From positions 3,658,001-3,722,000 of the forward strand of contig NZ_RJVJ01000001.1 of assembly GCF_003751605.1 (NCBI RefSeq): a DNA stretch of 64,000 bases, read 5' to 3'. Below are positions 43,588 to 52,581 of the stretch, piece by piece. Under the pieces are notes generated by a model. It worked only from the letters and a program-made list of their open reading frames with translations, made no database searches and had not been told where the DNA came from. Position numbers and translations under genes: made by a program. The first letter of the stretch is position 1. Every line of letters starts with the position of its first letter. Origin of the DNA: Kitasatospora cineracea (GTDB taxonomy: Bacteria > Actinomycetota > Actinomycetes > Streptomycetales > Streptomycetaceae).

Positions 43588-45146
43588 TGGCCGCGCTGCT
43601 GGTGATCGCCCCCGGCCCCACCGCCAACGGGGACCTGCACCTGGGCCACCTGGCCGGCCCGTTCCTGTCCGCCGACGTGTGCGCCCGCTACGCCCGCGCC
43701 ACCGGCCGCGACAGCCTGTTCGGCACCGGCGTCCACTTCACCCAGAACTACATCGTCACCACCGCCCGCCGGCTCGGCGAGGCCCCCGAGGACCTGCGGC
43801 TGCGCGCCGCCGAACAGGTCGAGGCCACCCTGGCCGCGGCCGGCATCGTCCCCGACGGCTTCGTCCGGTTCGACGAGCGCTACCTCAAGACCGTCCGCAC
43901 CTTCTTCGAACGGCTGCACGGCGAAGGCCACCTGAGACTGCGCAAGGTGCGCTTCCCGTACCTGCCGGACACCGGCGAGTACCTCACCGACGCCTACGTC
44001 CGCGGCGGCTGCCCGGTCTGCCTGGCCGAGGGCTGCGCCGGACTGTGCGAGAACTGCGGCCACTGGATCGCCTCCGGCGACCTGCTCGACCCGCGCTCCA
44101 CCCGGCACCCCGAACTCCCGGTCGAACTCCGGGAGAAGGAGGTCCTGGTGCTGCCGCTGGAGGAGCACCGCACCGCGCTCGCCAGCCACTTCGCCCGGCT
44201 CGCCCCCACCATGCGGCCCCGGCTCGCCCAGCTGGTCGAGGAGCTGATGGCCCGCCGGCTGCCCGACTACCCGATCACCCTGCCGATCGACTGGGGCATC
44301 CCCGCCCCGTTCGCCGAGACCCCCGGCCAGGTGCTGTACTCCGACACCGAGACCGTCGCCTGGAGCCTGCACGCCATCGCGCTGGCCGCCGAGTCCCGCG
44401 GCGAGGTGCCCGGCGACGAGGAACGGCACTGGGCACTGGAGGCCGGGCCCGAAGTGGCCTACTTCTTCGGCTCCGACGCCAGCTTCGCCTTCGCCCTGGC
44501 CGGCACCGCCATGCTGCTCGCCCTCGGCGGCCTCGCGCTGCCCGCGCACTTCGTCACCAACGAGTTCTACGAACTCGACAGCGACAAGTTCTCCACCAGC
44601 CGCGGCCACGTCGTCACCGGCCGCCAGCTCACCGCCGAGGTCCCGCGCGACCTCGCCCGCTACTACCTGGCCGCCACCGGCCCCGACTTCCAGCGCACCA
44701 ACTTCACCCGCGCCGCCATGGACCGGGTCTGCGGCCAGCGCCTGGTCGAACCGTGGAACCGGGTCGCCGCCAAGGCCGAGGCGTACCTCGACCGCGGCCC
44801 GCTGCCGGTCAGCGCCCGCTCCCGGCACGCCGCCGCCCTGATCGCCGAACGCTTCGCGGCCGCCCTGCGCCCGCGCCGCTTCAGCCTCAGCGCCGCCGCC
44901 TTCACCCTCACCGAACAACTCGGCCGGCTCGACCGCTGGGAGGTCACCGACACCGACGCCGGCGACTTCTGGCACGAACTCGACCTGTTCCTGCGCTGCG
45001 CCGCCCCGCTGCTGGTCGACCTCGGCGCCGAGGGCCTGCCCGACCCCGCCATCCCCGCCGAACCCACCGCCACCACCGTCCGGCCCCGCGCCCTGCCCCG
45101 GCTGGCGACCGGCGTGCGCGGCAGTGCGCGCGGCGGCGGACGGTGA
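43587..45146 (+). CDS. methionyl-tRNA-synthetase-like enzyme, hydrazine-synthetase half
   Basis: A 519-residue class I synthetase core. HIGH motif is HLGH (residues 18-21), KMSKS is KFSTS (334-338), and a zinc knuckle CPVCLAEGC...CENC spans residues 142-157. It has no C-terminal tRNA-binding extension. Genuine MetRS would not be embedded here. In Spb40-like hydrazine synthetases a MetRS-like domain adenylates an amino acid such as glycine and esterifies it to the N-hydroxy group, and a cupin rearranges it to a hydrazine; here the cupin is a separate gene at 55208. Confidence 0.85.
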   Translation: MAALLVIAPGPTANGDLHLGHLAGPFLSADVCARYARATGRDSLFGTGVHFTQNYIVTTARRLGEAPEDLRLRAAEQVEATLAAAGIVPDGFVRFDERYLKTVRTFFERLHGEGHLRLRKVRFPYLPDTGEYLTDAYVRGGCPVCLAEGCAGLCENCGHWIASGDLLDPRSTRHPELPVELREKEVLVLPLEEHRTALASHFARLAPTMRPRLAQLVEELMARRLPDYPITLPIDWGIPAPFAETPGQVLYSDTETVAWSLHAIALAAESRGEVPGDEERHWALEAGPEVAYFFGSDASFAFALAGTAMLLALGGLALPAHFVTNEFYELDSDKFSTSRGHVVTGRQLTAEVPRDLARYYLAATGPDFQRTNFTRAAMDRVCGQRLVEPWNRVAAKAEAYLDRGPLPVSARSRHAAALIAERFAAALRPRRFSLSAAAFTLTEQLGRLDRWEVTDTDAGDFWHELDLFLRCAAPLLVDLGAEGLPDPAIPAEPTATTVRPRALPRLATGVRGSARGGGR

Positions 45147-46261
45147 GCACCGCCGCGCACGTGGTGGTGGTCGGCGCGGGCGTCACCGGCCTGCTCACCG
45201 CCGTCGCCTGCGCCCGGGCCGGGCACCGGGTCACCGTGCTGGAACGCGGCCCGCTGCCCAACCCCGACGCCACCTCGCACGACCAGCACCGCGCCCTGCG
45301 CACCCTGCTGCCCGGCGACCCCGACGGCACCGCCCGCCGGCTCGCCGCGCACCGCCACTGGGAAGACCTGGAAACCCTGTTCGGCACCCCGCTGCACCGC
45401 CGGGTCGGCACGCTCACCGCCCACCCCGCGGAACGGGTCGACGACCTGCTCGCCGAGGCCGACGGGGCCGGCGTCCCGGTCGACCTGCCGGCGCCGGACG
45501 CACTCCCGCCGCTCGGCCTGCCGCCCGGCACCGTCGGAGTGCGCGAGCGCACCGGCGGCGTGCTGCTCGCCGACCGGGTGCTGCGGGCCGCCGCCCGCTG
45601 GCTGACCGCCCGGCCCGGGGTGGCGCTGCGCCCGCACAGCACCGTCCGCTCGGTGTTCACCGGCTCCGGCCGGATCGTGCTGGACACCGGCGAGGTGCTC
45701 CGCGGCGACCTCGCCCTGCTGGCCGGCGGCCCGTGGACCCGCCGGCTGGCCGACAGCCCGGTCACGCTGTACCGGCAGACCATGCTCTACCTGGGACGCC
45801 CGGACGGCGCCGTGGTCGGCGGCACCGGATCCGGCGGCAGCGGCAGCGGCCCCGGCGACAGCGGCAGCAGCCCCGGCGGCGACCGCTGGGACGACGCCCC
45901 CGCCGCGGGCGGCCTCGGCCGGGCGGGCCGCGGCTGGGTGCTGCCGCCCGGCGCCGGCACCCTGCTCAAGCTCAGCTCCGACACGGTGTGCCGCCCCGTC
46001 GCGGACACCGACAGCCGCGGCGAGGACCAGCAGCCGTACCTGGACCGGCTCGCCGCCGAGGGCGTCCTGCCCGACCTGGAGCGCTACCCCGTGGCCGGCG
46101 TCCGGGTCTGCCACTACACCGCGGACACCGCCACCGGCGGCCCGCTGCTCACCCGGGTCTCCCCGGGCCTGTGGACCCGCGCCGCGTGCGGCGGCAGCGG
46201 GTTCTCCACCGCTCCGCTGGTCGCGGAACGCATCGCCGAGGCAGTGAAGGAGGAGGCGTGA
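45143..46261 (+). CDS. FAD-dependent amine oxidase (DAO/glycine-oxidase-like)
   Basis: A 372-residue flavoenzyme: VVVVGAGVTGLLTAVACARAGH (FAD), ATSHDQHRALR, GGPWTRRL and a C-terminal GSGFSTAPLVAERIAEA. A Gly/Ser linker of about 20 residues interrupts the middle (near residue 235). It starts with GTG overlapping the preceding stop. In known pathways a flavoenzyme of this type cleaves the carboxymethylamino-lysine hydrazine to hydrazinoacetate; the same role is proposed. Confidence 0.83.
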   Translation: MSTAAHVVVVGAGVTGLLTAVACARAGHRVTVLERGPLPNPDATSHDQHRALRTLLPGDPDGTARRLAAHRHWEDLETLFGTPLHRRVGTLTAHPAERVDDLLAEADGAGVPVDLPAPDALPPLGLPPGTVGVRERTGGVLLADRVLRAAARWLTARPGVALRPHSTVRSVFTGSGRIVLDTGEVLRGDLALLAGGPWTRRLADSPVTLYRQTMLYLGRPDGAVVGGTGSGGSGSGPGDSGSSPGGDRWDDAPAAGGLGRAGRGWVLPPGAGTLLKLSSDTVCRPVADTDSRGEDQQPYLDRLAAEGVLPDLERYPVAGVRVCHYTADTATGGPLLTRVSPGLWTRAACGGSGFSTAPLVAERIAEAVKEEA

Positions 46262-47559
46262 CCGACGACGACAAGCCACCGATCGGCGTCCTCGACACGC
46301 TCAGAGCCACCCCGACCACCGTCCGCTACCTGCTCGGCGGCGTCCTGGTCAACCAGCTCGGCGCGTTCGTCCAGACCTTCCTGGTGCTGTACCTGACGCA
46401 CCGGGGGATGTCCGGCGGCACCGCGGGCCTGGCGCTCGCCGCGTACAGCCTGGGCACCGTGTTCGGCACCGTGCTCGGCGGGGAGATCACCCACCGGCTC
46501 GGGGCGCGCACCACCATCGTCGCGGCGATGGCCGGCTCCGCGCCGCTGGTCGCGGTGCTGCCGCTGCTGGCCCGGCCCGGGCGGGTCCCGGTGCTGCTGG
46601 CGGCGATCGCGCTGGCCGGCCTGTTCGCCCAGGCGTACCGGCCCGCCGCCTCGGTGCTGCTCAGCGACCTGATGCCGGAGCGCTACCAGGTGATGGCGTT
46701 CTCCATGATGCGGATCGCCCTGAACACCGGCGCCGCGCTCGCCCCGCTGATCGCCGCCGGGGTGATCCTGCTCGACTGGGACCTGCTGTTCTGGCTGGAC
46801 GGCGCCACCACCCTGGTCTACGCGCTGCTCGCCCACCGGCTGCTGCCCCGGCACGCGGCGCCCGAGCAGGCGTCCGAACCGGCGGCCGCCCCCCGGACGA
46901 GGGCCGAGCGCCGCTCCGGCGGCCGGGCCGCGTACGGGCGGATGCTCCGGGACCGGGCCTACCTCGCCTACCTGGCGGCGGTGGTGCTCGGGACGGTCGC
47001 CTACGTGCAGTCCTCGATCTCGCTGCCACTGGAGATCGTCCACGACGGCTACCCGACCTGGCTGTACAGCGCGGTGCTGACCGCCTCCTCGCTGGTGCTG
47101 ATCACCTGCGAGCTGAAGATCACCGCGTACATCACCCGGATCCCCACCCACCTGGCGGTCGGCGTCGGCCACCTGGTCAACTCGGTCGGGCTGGCCGCCT
47201 ACGGGCTGGCCGTGCACTCCGGGGCGTTCGTGCTGTTCGGCGCGGTGCTCGCGGTCAGCGGCCTGATGATCGCCGGGCCCAGCATGTTCGCCCACCCGGC
47301 CACCTTCCCGGCCGGGTCGAAGGCCCGCTACCTGGCCACCATGCAGGCCGCGGCCGGCCTGGCCTCGGCGGTCGGACCGCTGTTCGGCGTCTGGGCCTGG
47401 ACGCACCTGCACGCCGGGTTCTGGGTGCTGATGGCCCTGGTCAACGGCCTGGCCGGGGTGCTCGCCCTGCTCGGCACCAAGCACCGGGCGGACCGGGCGG
47501 ACCGGGCGGACACCGCCCGGCCGGACACCGCCCCGGAACCCGTGGGGGAGACCGCGTGA
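46258..47559 (+). CDS. MFS exporter
   Basis: A 433-residue MFS permease with twelve membrane segments, GGEITHRLGARTT between helices 2 and 3, and a charged cytoplasmic loop about residues 200-220. GTG 46258 overlaps the preceding stop and has an AGGAGG site. The C-terminal tail contains three DRA repeats. It probably exports the product or gives self-resistance. Confidence 0.9.
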   Translation: MTDDDKPPIGVLDTLRATPTTVRYLLGGVLVNQLGAFVQTFLVLYLTHRGMSGGTAGLALAAYSLGTVFGTVLGGEITHRLGARTTIVAAMAGSAPLVAVLPLLARPGRVPVLLAAIALAGLFAQAYRPAASVLLSDLMPERYQVMAFSMMRIALNTGAALAPLIAAGVILLDWDLLFWLDGATTLVYALLAHRLLPRHAAPEQASEPAAAPRTRAERRSGGRAAYGRMLRDRAYLAYLAAVVLGTVAYVQSSISLPLEIVHDGYPTWLYSAVLTASSLVLITCELKITAYITRIPTHLAVGVGHLVNSVGLAAYGLAVHSGAFVLFGAVLAVSGLMIAGPSMFAHPATFPAGSKARYLATMQAAAGLASAVGPLFGVWAWTHLHAGFWVLMALVNGLAGVLALLGTKHRADRADRADTARPDTAPEPVGETA

Positions 47560-48836
47560 ACGCGCCCGACCGGCCGCGACCGGTGCTGATCGTCGGCTAC
47601 GTGGCCTTCGCGGTGCCCGCCGTCGCCGCCTTCCAGGGCCCCGACTCGGTGGTGTACGTCGAGGAACCGGACGTCGCCCGCAAGCGGCACCTCGCCGAGG
47701 CCGTCCAACGCATCGACTACGCCCGCGAGTTGATCGAGTGGGAGTACCACCTGCCGGGCCGGGCGGACGCCTTCTTCGCCGCCCACCCCGGGCTCGACCC
47801 GGTCGCGGTGATCCCGGCCGTCGAGTACGCGGTGCCGTTCGCGGCCCGGCTGGCGGAACGCTACGGGCTGCCCGGCGCCGGCCTCGGCGCCGCCCAACTG
47901 CTGCGTGACAAACACCAGTTGCGGGTGGTCGCGGCCGCCGCCGGGATCGCCAACCCGGCCAGCGAACCGGTCGCCGACGCCGCCGCCCTGGCCGGCTTCC
48001 TGGCCCGGCACCCCGGCCCGGCGGTGCTCAAGCCCGCCAACCGGCAGGCGTCGGTCGGCACCCTGGTGGTCCACGGCCCCGAGGAGGCCGAGGCGGCCTG
48101 GGCGTTCGGACAGGCCCAGGACGAGGGCGCGTTCGTACCGGACCGGCCGATCGCCCCCGTCATGCTGGCCGAACAGTACGTCCGGGGGCCGGAGTTCAGC
48201 GTCGAGATGCTGGTCGGAGGCGGCCGCCCGCTGTTCGCCAACACCACCGGCAAGCTGCTCTACCCCGGCCGGTACCCGATCGAGGCCGGACACACCGTCC
48301 CGGCCGAACTCCCGTTCGAGACACGCGAGTTGCTGGCCGCCGAGACCGAACGGCTGGCCGCCGCGGTCGGCTTCGGCACCGGCGTGCTGCACTGCGAGTG
48401 GATCCTCGCCGACGGCGTCCCGGTGCTGGTCGAGTGCGCCGGACGGCTGCCCGGCGACTCGATCACCGACCTGATCGAGGCCGCCTACCCCGTCGAACTG
48501 ACCCGCGCCTACTTCGCGCTGATGCGCGGCGAGGACCCCGGCCCGCTGCCCGCCAAGGCCGAACGCGCCACCGCCGCCGCCTTCCTGGCCCCCGACCGGC
48601 CCGGCACCGTCACCGCCGTGCACGGCCTGGACGCGGCCGCCGCCGCCGCGGGCGTGCAGCTCGCCGCGGTCGGCATCGCCCCCGGCCACCGCGCCGCCGG
48701 CCTGCGCAGCTCCTGGGACCGGGTCGGCATCGTCACCACCCTCGCCGACACCCCCGCCGAGGCCCGCCGACTGGCCGACGAGGCCGCCGCACTGGTCCGG
48801 TTCGACATCGACTCCCGAGTGGAGGAGGAATCATGA
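47556..48836 (+). CDS. ATP-grasp ligase 1
   Basis: A 426-residue ATP-grasp carboxylate-amine ligase. Seen: AVLKPANRQASVGTLVV (ATP lysine), AEQYVRGPEFSVEMLV, and the metal-binding end VLVECAGRLPGDS. In the second ligase the last motif reads EVNGRLGGD; here the Asn is Ala, which may affect the second Mg2+ site. Coupled by GTGA to the exporter gene. Proposed to activate a carboxylate and form an amide. Confidence 0.87.
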   Translation: MNAPDRPRPVLIVGYVAFAVPAVAAFQGPDSVVYVEEPDVARKRHLAEAVQRIDYARELIEWEYHLPGRADAFFAAHPGLDPVAVIPAVEYAVPFAARLAERYGLPGAGLGAAQLLRDKHQLRVVAAAAGIANPASEPVADAAALAGFLARHPGPAVLKPANRQASVGTLVVHGPEEAEAAWAFGQAQDEGAFVPDRPIAPVMLAEQYVRGPEFSVEMLVGGGRPLFANTTGKLLYPGRYPIEAGHTVPAELPFETRELLAAETERLAAAVGFGTGVLHCEWILADGVPVLVECAGRLPGDSITDLIEAAYPVELTRAYFALMRGEDPGPLPAKAERATAAAFLAPDRPGTVTAVHGLDAAAAAAGVQLAAVGIAPGHRAAGLRSSWDRVGIVTTLADTPAEARRLADEAAALVRFDIDSRVEEES

Positions 48837-50149
48837 CGGAACATCAGGAAACGACACCGGACACCCTGCTGGTGATCGGCAGCGGACTCAAGGAGTACCG
48901 CGAGTACCTGGTCGGCCCGATGAGCCGCCGGGCCCGCGCCGCCGGCCTGGAACTGCTGCTGGTCAACAACCTGCGGCCGACCTGGCAGCGCGAGTACTTC
49001 GACGAGATCGTGGTCGCCGACGTCTTCGACACCGCCACCATGAACGCCACCGTCCGGGAGATCGCCGCCCGCAGGCACGTCGTCGGCCTGCTCTGCTGGG
49101 ACGAGCCGCTGGTGCTGGACGCCGGCCTGCTGGCTGCCGAACTCGGCGTCCCCGGCCTGTCCGAGCGCGGCGTGCGCGGCGTGCGCGACAAGGAGCGCAC
49201 CCGCACCGTGCTCACCGCCGCCGGCCTGCGCCAGCCCGGTTTCGCGCTCACCACGAGCCCGGCCGAGGCCCGGGCCGCCGCCGCCCGGATCGGCTACCCG
49301 GTGGTGCTCAAGCCGCGCGCCATGGGCGCCAGCATCGGCGTGGTGTTCGCCGCCGACGAGCACCAGCTCGACGAGGCGTTCCGCACCGCGCTGTCCGCCA
49401 GCGAGGTCGACCCCGGGCCGTACCGGGCCAGCGTGATCGTCGAGGAGTACGCGGGCGGCCCGGAGATCAGCGTGGACGGCGCCGTCCACAAGGGCGAGTA
49501 CCTGCCGCTGTTCCTGGCCCGCAAGTACAGCAGCGACGAGCCGTACTTCGAGGAGGTCGGCCACATCGTCGACGCCGCCGACCCGCTGCTCGCCGACCCC
49601 GCGCTGCTGGCCCACCTGGCCGACGCGCACCGGGCGCTCGGCGTCGAGGACGGCATCACCCACACCGAGCTGCGGCTCACCCCGCGCGGCCCGCTGATCG
49701 TCGAGGTCAACGGCCGGCTCGGCGGCGACCTGATTCCGCTGCTGGGCCGGATCGCCACCGGCATCGAGCCCGGCGAGGTGCTGTTCGACGTCGCCGTGGG
49801 CCGCCGTCCGGAGACCGCGCCGAGCCGCACCGCGGTGGCCGGCATCCGCTTCGGCTGCCCCGAACAGGACTGCCGCCTGGAGGAGTTGACCCTCCCCGAG
49901 CCCGGCGACGCACCCGGCCTGCGGCACGCCGCGCCGATGGCCCCGCCCGGCACCGTGCTGCGGCTGCCCCCCGGCGGCTACCTGGCCCGGCACTCCTTCG
50001 TGGTCTGCGAGGCCGACAGCCTCCCCGCCTGCGAACAGCGCCTGGCCGACGCCGCCGCCCTGGTCGAGGCGCGGGTCTCCGCGGTCGGCCCGGCCGACCC
50101 GCAGGCCCCGTTCGCCATGCCCGCCGGGCTGCTGGACGTGGACCGGTGA
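48833..50149 (+). CDS. ATP-grasp ligase 2
   Basis: A 438-residue ATP-grasp enzyme of the L-amino acid ligase kind: VVLKPRAMGASIGVVFA, IVEEYAGGPEISVDGAV and LIVEVNGRLGGDLIPLLG with both metal ligands present. ATG overlaps the preceding stop (ATGA) with a GGAGGAGGAA site. With ligase 1 it may make a dipeptide-like or hydrazide product without NRPS carriers. Confidence 0.9.
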   Translation: MTEHQETTPDTLLVIGSGLKEYREYLVGPMSRRARAAGLELLLVNNLRPTWQREYFDEIVVADVFDTATMNATVREIAARRHVVGLLCWDEPLVLDAGLLAAELGVPGLSERGVRGVRDKERTRTVLTAAGLRQPGFALTTSPAEARAAAARIGYPVVLKPRAMGASIGVVFAADEHQLDEAFRTALSASEVDPGPYRASVIVEEYAGGPEISVDGAVHKGEYLPLFLARKYSSDEPYFEEVGHIVDAADPLLADPALLAHLADAHRALGVEDGITHTELRLTPRGPLIVEVNGRLGGDLIPLLGRIATGIEPGEVLFDVAVGRRPETAPSRTAVAGIRFGCPEQDCRLEELTLPEPGDAPGLRHAAPMAPPGTVLRLPPGGYLARHSFVVCEADSLPACEQRLADAAALVEARVSAVGPADPQAPFAMPAGLLDVDR

Positions 50150-51339
50150 GCGCCGCCGCGGCCCTGGACGCCGCCGAGATCCTGCGCCGGGCCCGGGAGT
50201 TGGCGCCGGTGCTGCGGGAGAAGGCCGCGGAGATCGAGGCCCACCGGACGCTGCCCGCCGAGGTGGTCGAACTGCTGCGCGCCACCGGCGTGTTCCGGAT
50301 GTGCTTCGCCCGCTCCTGGGGCGGCCCCGAACTCACCTCGCTGGAACAGCTGGAGGTGGTGGAGGCGCTCGCGTACGGCGACGCCTCGGCCGCCTGGTGC
50401 GCCGTGATCGGCGCCAACAGCGGCCTGCTGGCCAACTTCCTGCACCAGTCCGTGGTCAAGGACGTCTACCCCGACCTGGACCTGATCACCGCGGGCGTGC
50501 TCGCCCCCGCCGGCCGGGCCGAGCGCGTCCCCGGCGGCTTCCGGCTCAGCGGCCGCTGGTCGTTCGGCTCCGGCATCGCGCACAGCGACTGGGTCACCTC
50601 CGGCGCCTTCCTGTTCCAGGACGGCGAGCCCTGGGCCGAGCCCGGCAGCCCGCACGCGCACGACTCCCGGCAGTTCCTGGTGCCCCGCTCCGCCGTCGAA
50701 CTGGTCCCGAACTGGGACACCACCGGCCTGCGCGGGACCGGCAGTTGCGACTACACGATGGACGGCGTGTTCGTCCCCGAGGAGCACACCTTCACCTTCT
50801 GGGAGGTCCGCGGCGCCCCGAGCCCGCTCGCCCAGCCGGACTCCTTCATGCGCGCCCTGTGCGGCGTCCCGCTCGGAGTGGCCCGGGCCGCCCTCGACCA
50901 CGTCCGCGAGGTCGCCACCGCCCGCTACGACCGGATGGCCGGTCGCGGCTGGGCCGACAGCTGGCGGGTGCAGACCGAACTCGCCCGCTGCGAGGCCGAG
51001 TTCAACGCCGCCCGGGAGGGCGCCCGGGCCGCCGCCCGGCGGCAGTGGGAGGTGCTGGCGGCCGGCGGCACCCTGGACGACCTCACCCCGGACGAGCGGG
51101 CCGCCTCCCCGCTCGCCTGGCTGCACGCCTTCCGGGCCTCCCGGGCCGTCGTCGTCCGGCTCTACGACCTGCTGCAGACCTGGTCGATCAACCGCTCCTC
51201 GCCGATGGACCGCTGGCTGCGCGACACCGCCGTGATGTGCCAGAACCTCACCGCCCAGGACGCGGTGCTGGAGTCGGTCGGCGCCTACCTGCTCGGCCGG
51301 CCGCCGCTGTTCCGGATCAGCCTCGGCCTCTCCACCTGA
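50146..51339 (+). CDS. acyl-CoA-dehydrogenase-fold flavin monooxygenase 1
   Basis: A 397-residue flavoprotein of the ACAD fold. The C-terminus has SINRSSPMDRWLRDT, as in group D monooxygenases (HsaA, DszC, KijD3/DnmZ nitrososynthases), and lacks the usual base Glu segment of fatty-acid dehydrogenases. GAWCAVIGANS-like ASAAWCAVIGANSG is near residue 85. Oxidation of a nitrogen atom is plausible in this cluster. Coupled by GTGA. No flavin reductase is seen in the window. Confidence 0.85.
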   Translation: MSAAAALDAAEILRRARELAPVLREKAAEIEAHRTLPAEVVELLRATGVFRMCFARSWGGPELTSLEQLEVVEALAYGDASAAWCAVIGANSGLLANFLHQSVVKDVYPDLDLITAGVLAPAGRAERVPGGFRLSGRWSFGSGIAHSDWVTSGAFLFQDGEPWAEPGSPHAHDSRQFLVPRSAVELVPNWDTTGLRGTGSCDYTMDGVFVPEEHTFTFWEVRGAPSPLAQPDSFMRALCGVPLGVARAALDHVREVATARYDRMAGRGWADSWRVQTELARCEAEFNAAREGARAAARRQWEVLAAGGTLDDLTPDERAASPLAWLHAFRASRAVVVRLYDLLQTWSINRSSPMDRWLRDTAVMCQNLTAQDAVLESVGAYLLGRPPLFRISLGLST

Positions 51340-51375
51340 ACGACGACCGCCCACCGCAGAAGGAGAAACGACCCG

Positions 51376-52545
51376 ATGACATCGGAAATCCTGCGCCGCG
51401 CCCAGGAGTTGGCGCCGACGCTGCGGGAGAAGGCCCCGGCGATCGAGGCCAACCGCACGCTGCCCGCCGAGGTGGTCGAACTGCTGCGCACCACCGGCGT
51501 GTTCGGCATGTGCTACGGCCCCGAGTGGGGCGGCCCCGGCCTCACCTCGATGCAGCAGACCGAGGTGGTGGAGGCACTCGCGTACGGCGACGCCTCGGCC
51601 GCCTGGTGCGCCGTGATCGGCGCCAACACCGGCATCTACGCCAACTTCCTGGACCAGACCGTCGCCAAGGAGGTCTTCCCCCGCCTCGACCTGGTGGTGG
51701 CCGGCCTGCTCCAGCCCTCGGGCCGGGCCGAGCGCGTCCCCGGCGGCTTCCGGCTCAGCGGCCGCTGGTCGTTCGGCTCCGGCATCAAGCACGCCGACTG
51801 GGTGACCTCCGGCGCCTTCCTGTTCCAGGACGGCGAGCCCTGGGCCGAGCCCGGCAGCAAGCACCGGCACGACTCCCGGCAGTTCCTGGTCCGCCGCGAA
51901 CAGGTCGAGGTGATCGACAACTGGGACACCACCGGCCTGTGCGGCAGCGGCAGTTGCGACTACACGATGACCGACGTGTTCGTCCCCGAGGAGCACACCT
52001 ACACCTTCGCCACCCCGCAGGGCCGCCCCGGCCCGCTCGCCCAGCCGGACTCCTTCACCCGGGCGATGTGCGGCGTCCCGCTCGGCGTGGCCCGCGCCGC
52101 CCTCGACCACGCCCGCGAGGTCGCCACCACCCGCTACGACCGTATGGCCGGCCGCAGCTGGGCCGACAGCTGGCGGGTGCAGACCGAACTCGCCCGGCTG
52201 GAAGCCGAGTTCAACGCCGTCCGGGCGGGCGTGTACGGCTCGATGCACCGCCAGTGGGAGGTGCTGGCGGCCGGCGGCACCCTGGACGACCTCACCCCCA
52301 CCGAGCGGGCCGCCTCCCCGCTGTCCTGGCTGCACGCCTTCCGCAGCTCCCGGGACATCGTGGCCCGGCTCTACGACCTGCTGCAGACCTGGTCGATCAA
52401 CCGCTCCTCGCCGATGGACCGCTGGCTGCGCGACACCACCGTCCTCGCCCAGCACCTGGTCGCCCAGGACCGCATCCTGCAGTCCGCCGGCGCCTACCTG
52501 CTGGGCGCCGAGCCCGAGTTCGGCATCAGCCTCGGCCTGGTCTGA
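51376..52545 (+). CDS. acyl-CoA-dehydrogenase-fold flavin monooxygenase 2
   Basis: A 389-residue paralogue of the preceding protein. Long blocks are identical (LPAEVVELLR, EALAYGDASAAWCAVIGAN, GRAERVPGGFRLSGRWSFGS, DLLQTWSINRSSPMDRWLRD), so it arose by tandem duplication. It differs in the N-terminal Cys/Gly region and around residues 165-175. A 36-base gap with AGAAGGAGA site precedes ATG 51376. The two may act successively or as a hetero-complex. Confidence 0.87.
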   Translation: MTSEILRRAQELAPTLREKAPAIEANRTLPAEVVELLRTTGVFGMCYGPEWGGPGLTSMQQTEVVEALAYGDASAAWCAVIGANTGIYANFLDQTVAKEVFPRLDLVVAGLLQPSGRAERVPGGFRLSGRWSFGSGIKHADWVTSGAFLFQDGEPWAEPGSKHRHDSRQFLVRREQVEVIDNWDTTGLCGSGSCDYTMTDVFVPEEHTYTFATPQGRPGPLAQPDSFTRAMCGVPLGVARAALDHAREVATTRYDRMAGRSWADSWRVQTELARLEAEFNAVRAGVYGSMHRQWEVLAAGGTLDDLTPTERAASPLSWLHAFRSSRDIVARLYDLLQTWSINRSSPMDRWLRDTTVLAQHLVAQDRILQSAGAYLLGAEPEFGISLGLV

Positions 52546-52581
52546 CCCCGCGAACCCCAACCCACGAGGGAGGCAACCCCG

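Noticed and set aside
42307..45146. A hydroxamate siderophore pathway
   Set aside because: No NIS or NRPS siderophore synthetase, no iron box upstream, and the MetRS-like and cupin partners point elsewhere.
43587..45146. Housekeeping methionyl-tRNA synthetase
   Set aside because: Lies within a biosynthetic operon, has no anticodon-binding tail of normal MetRS, and is paired with an N-hydroxylase.
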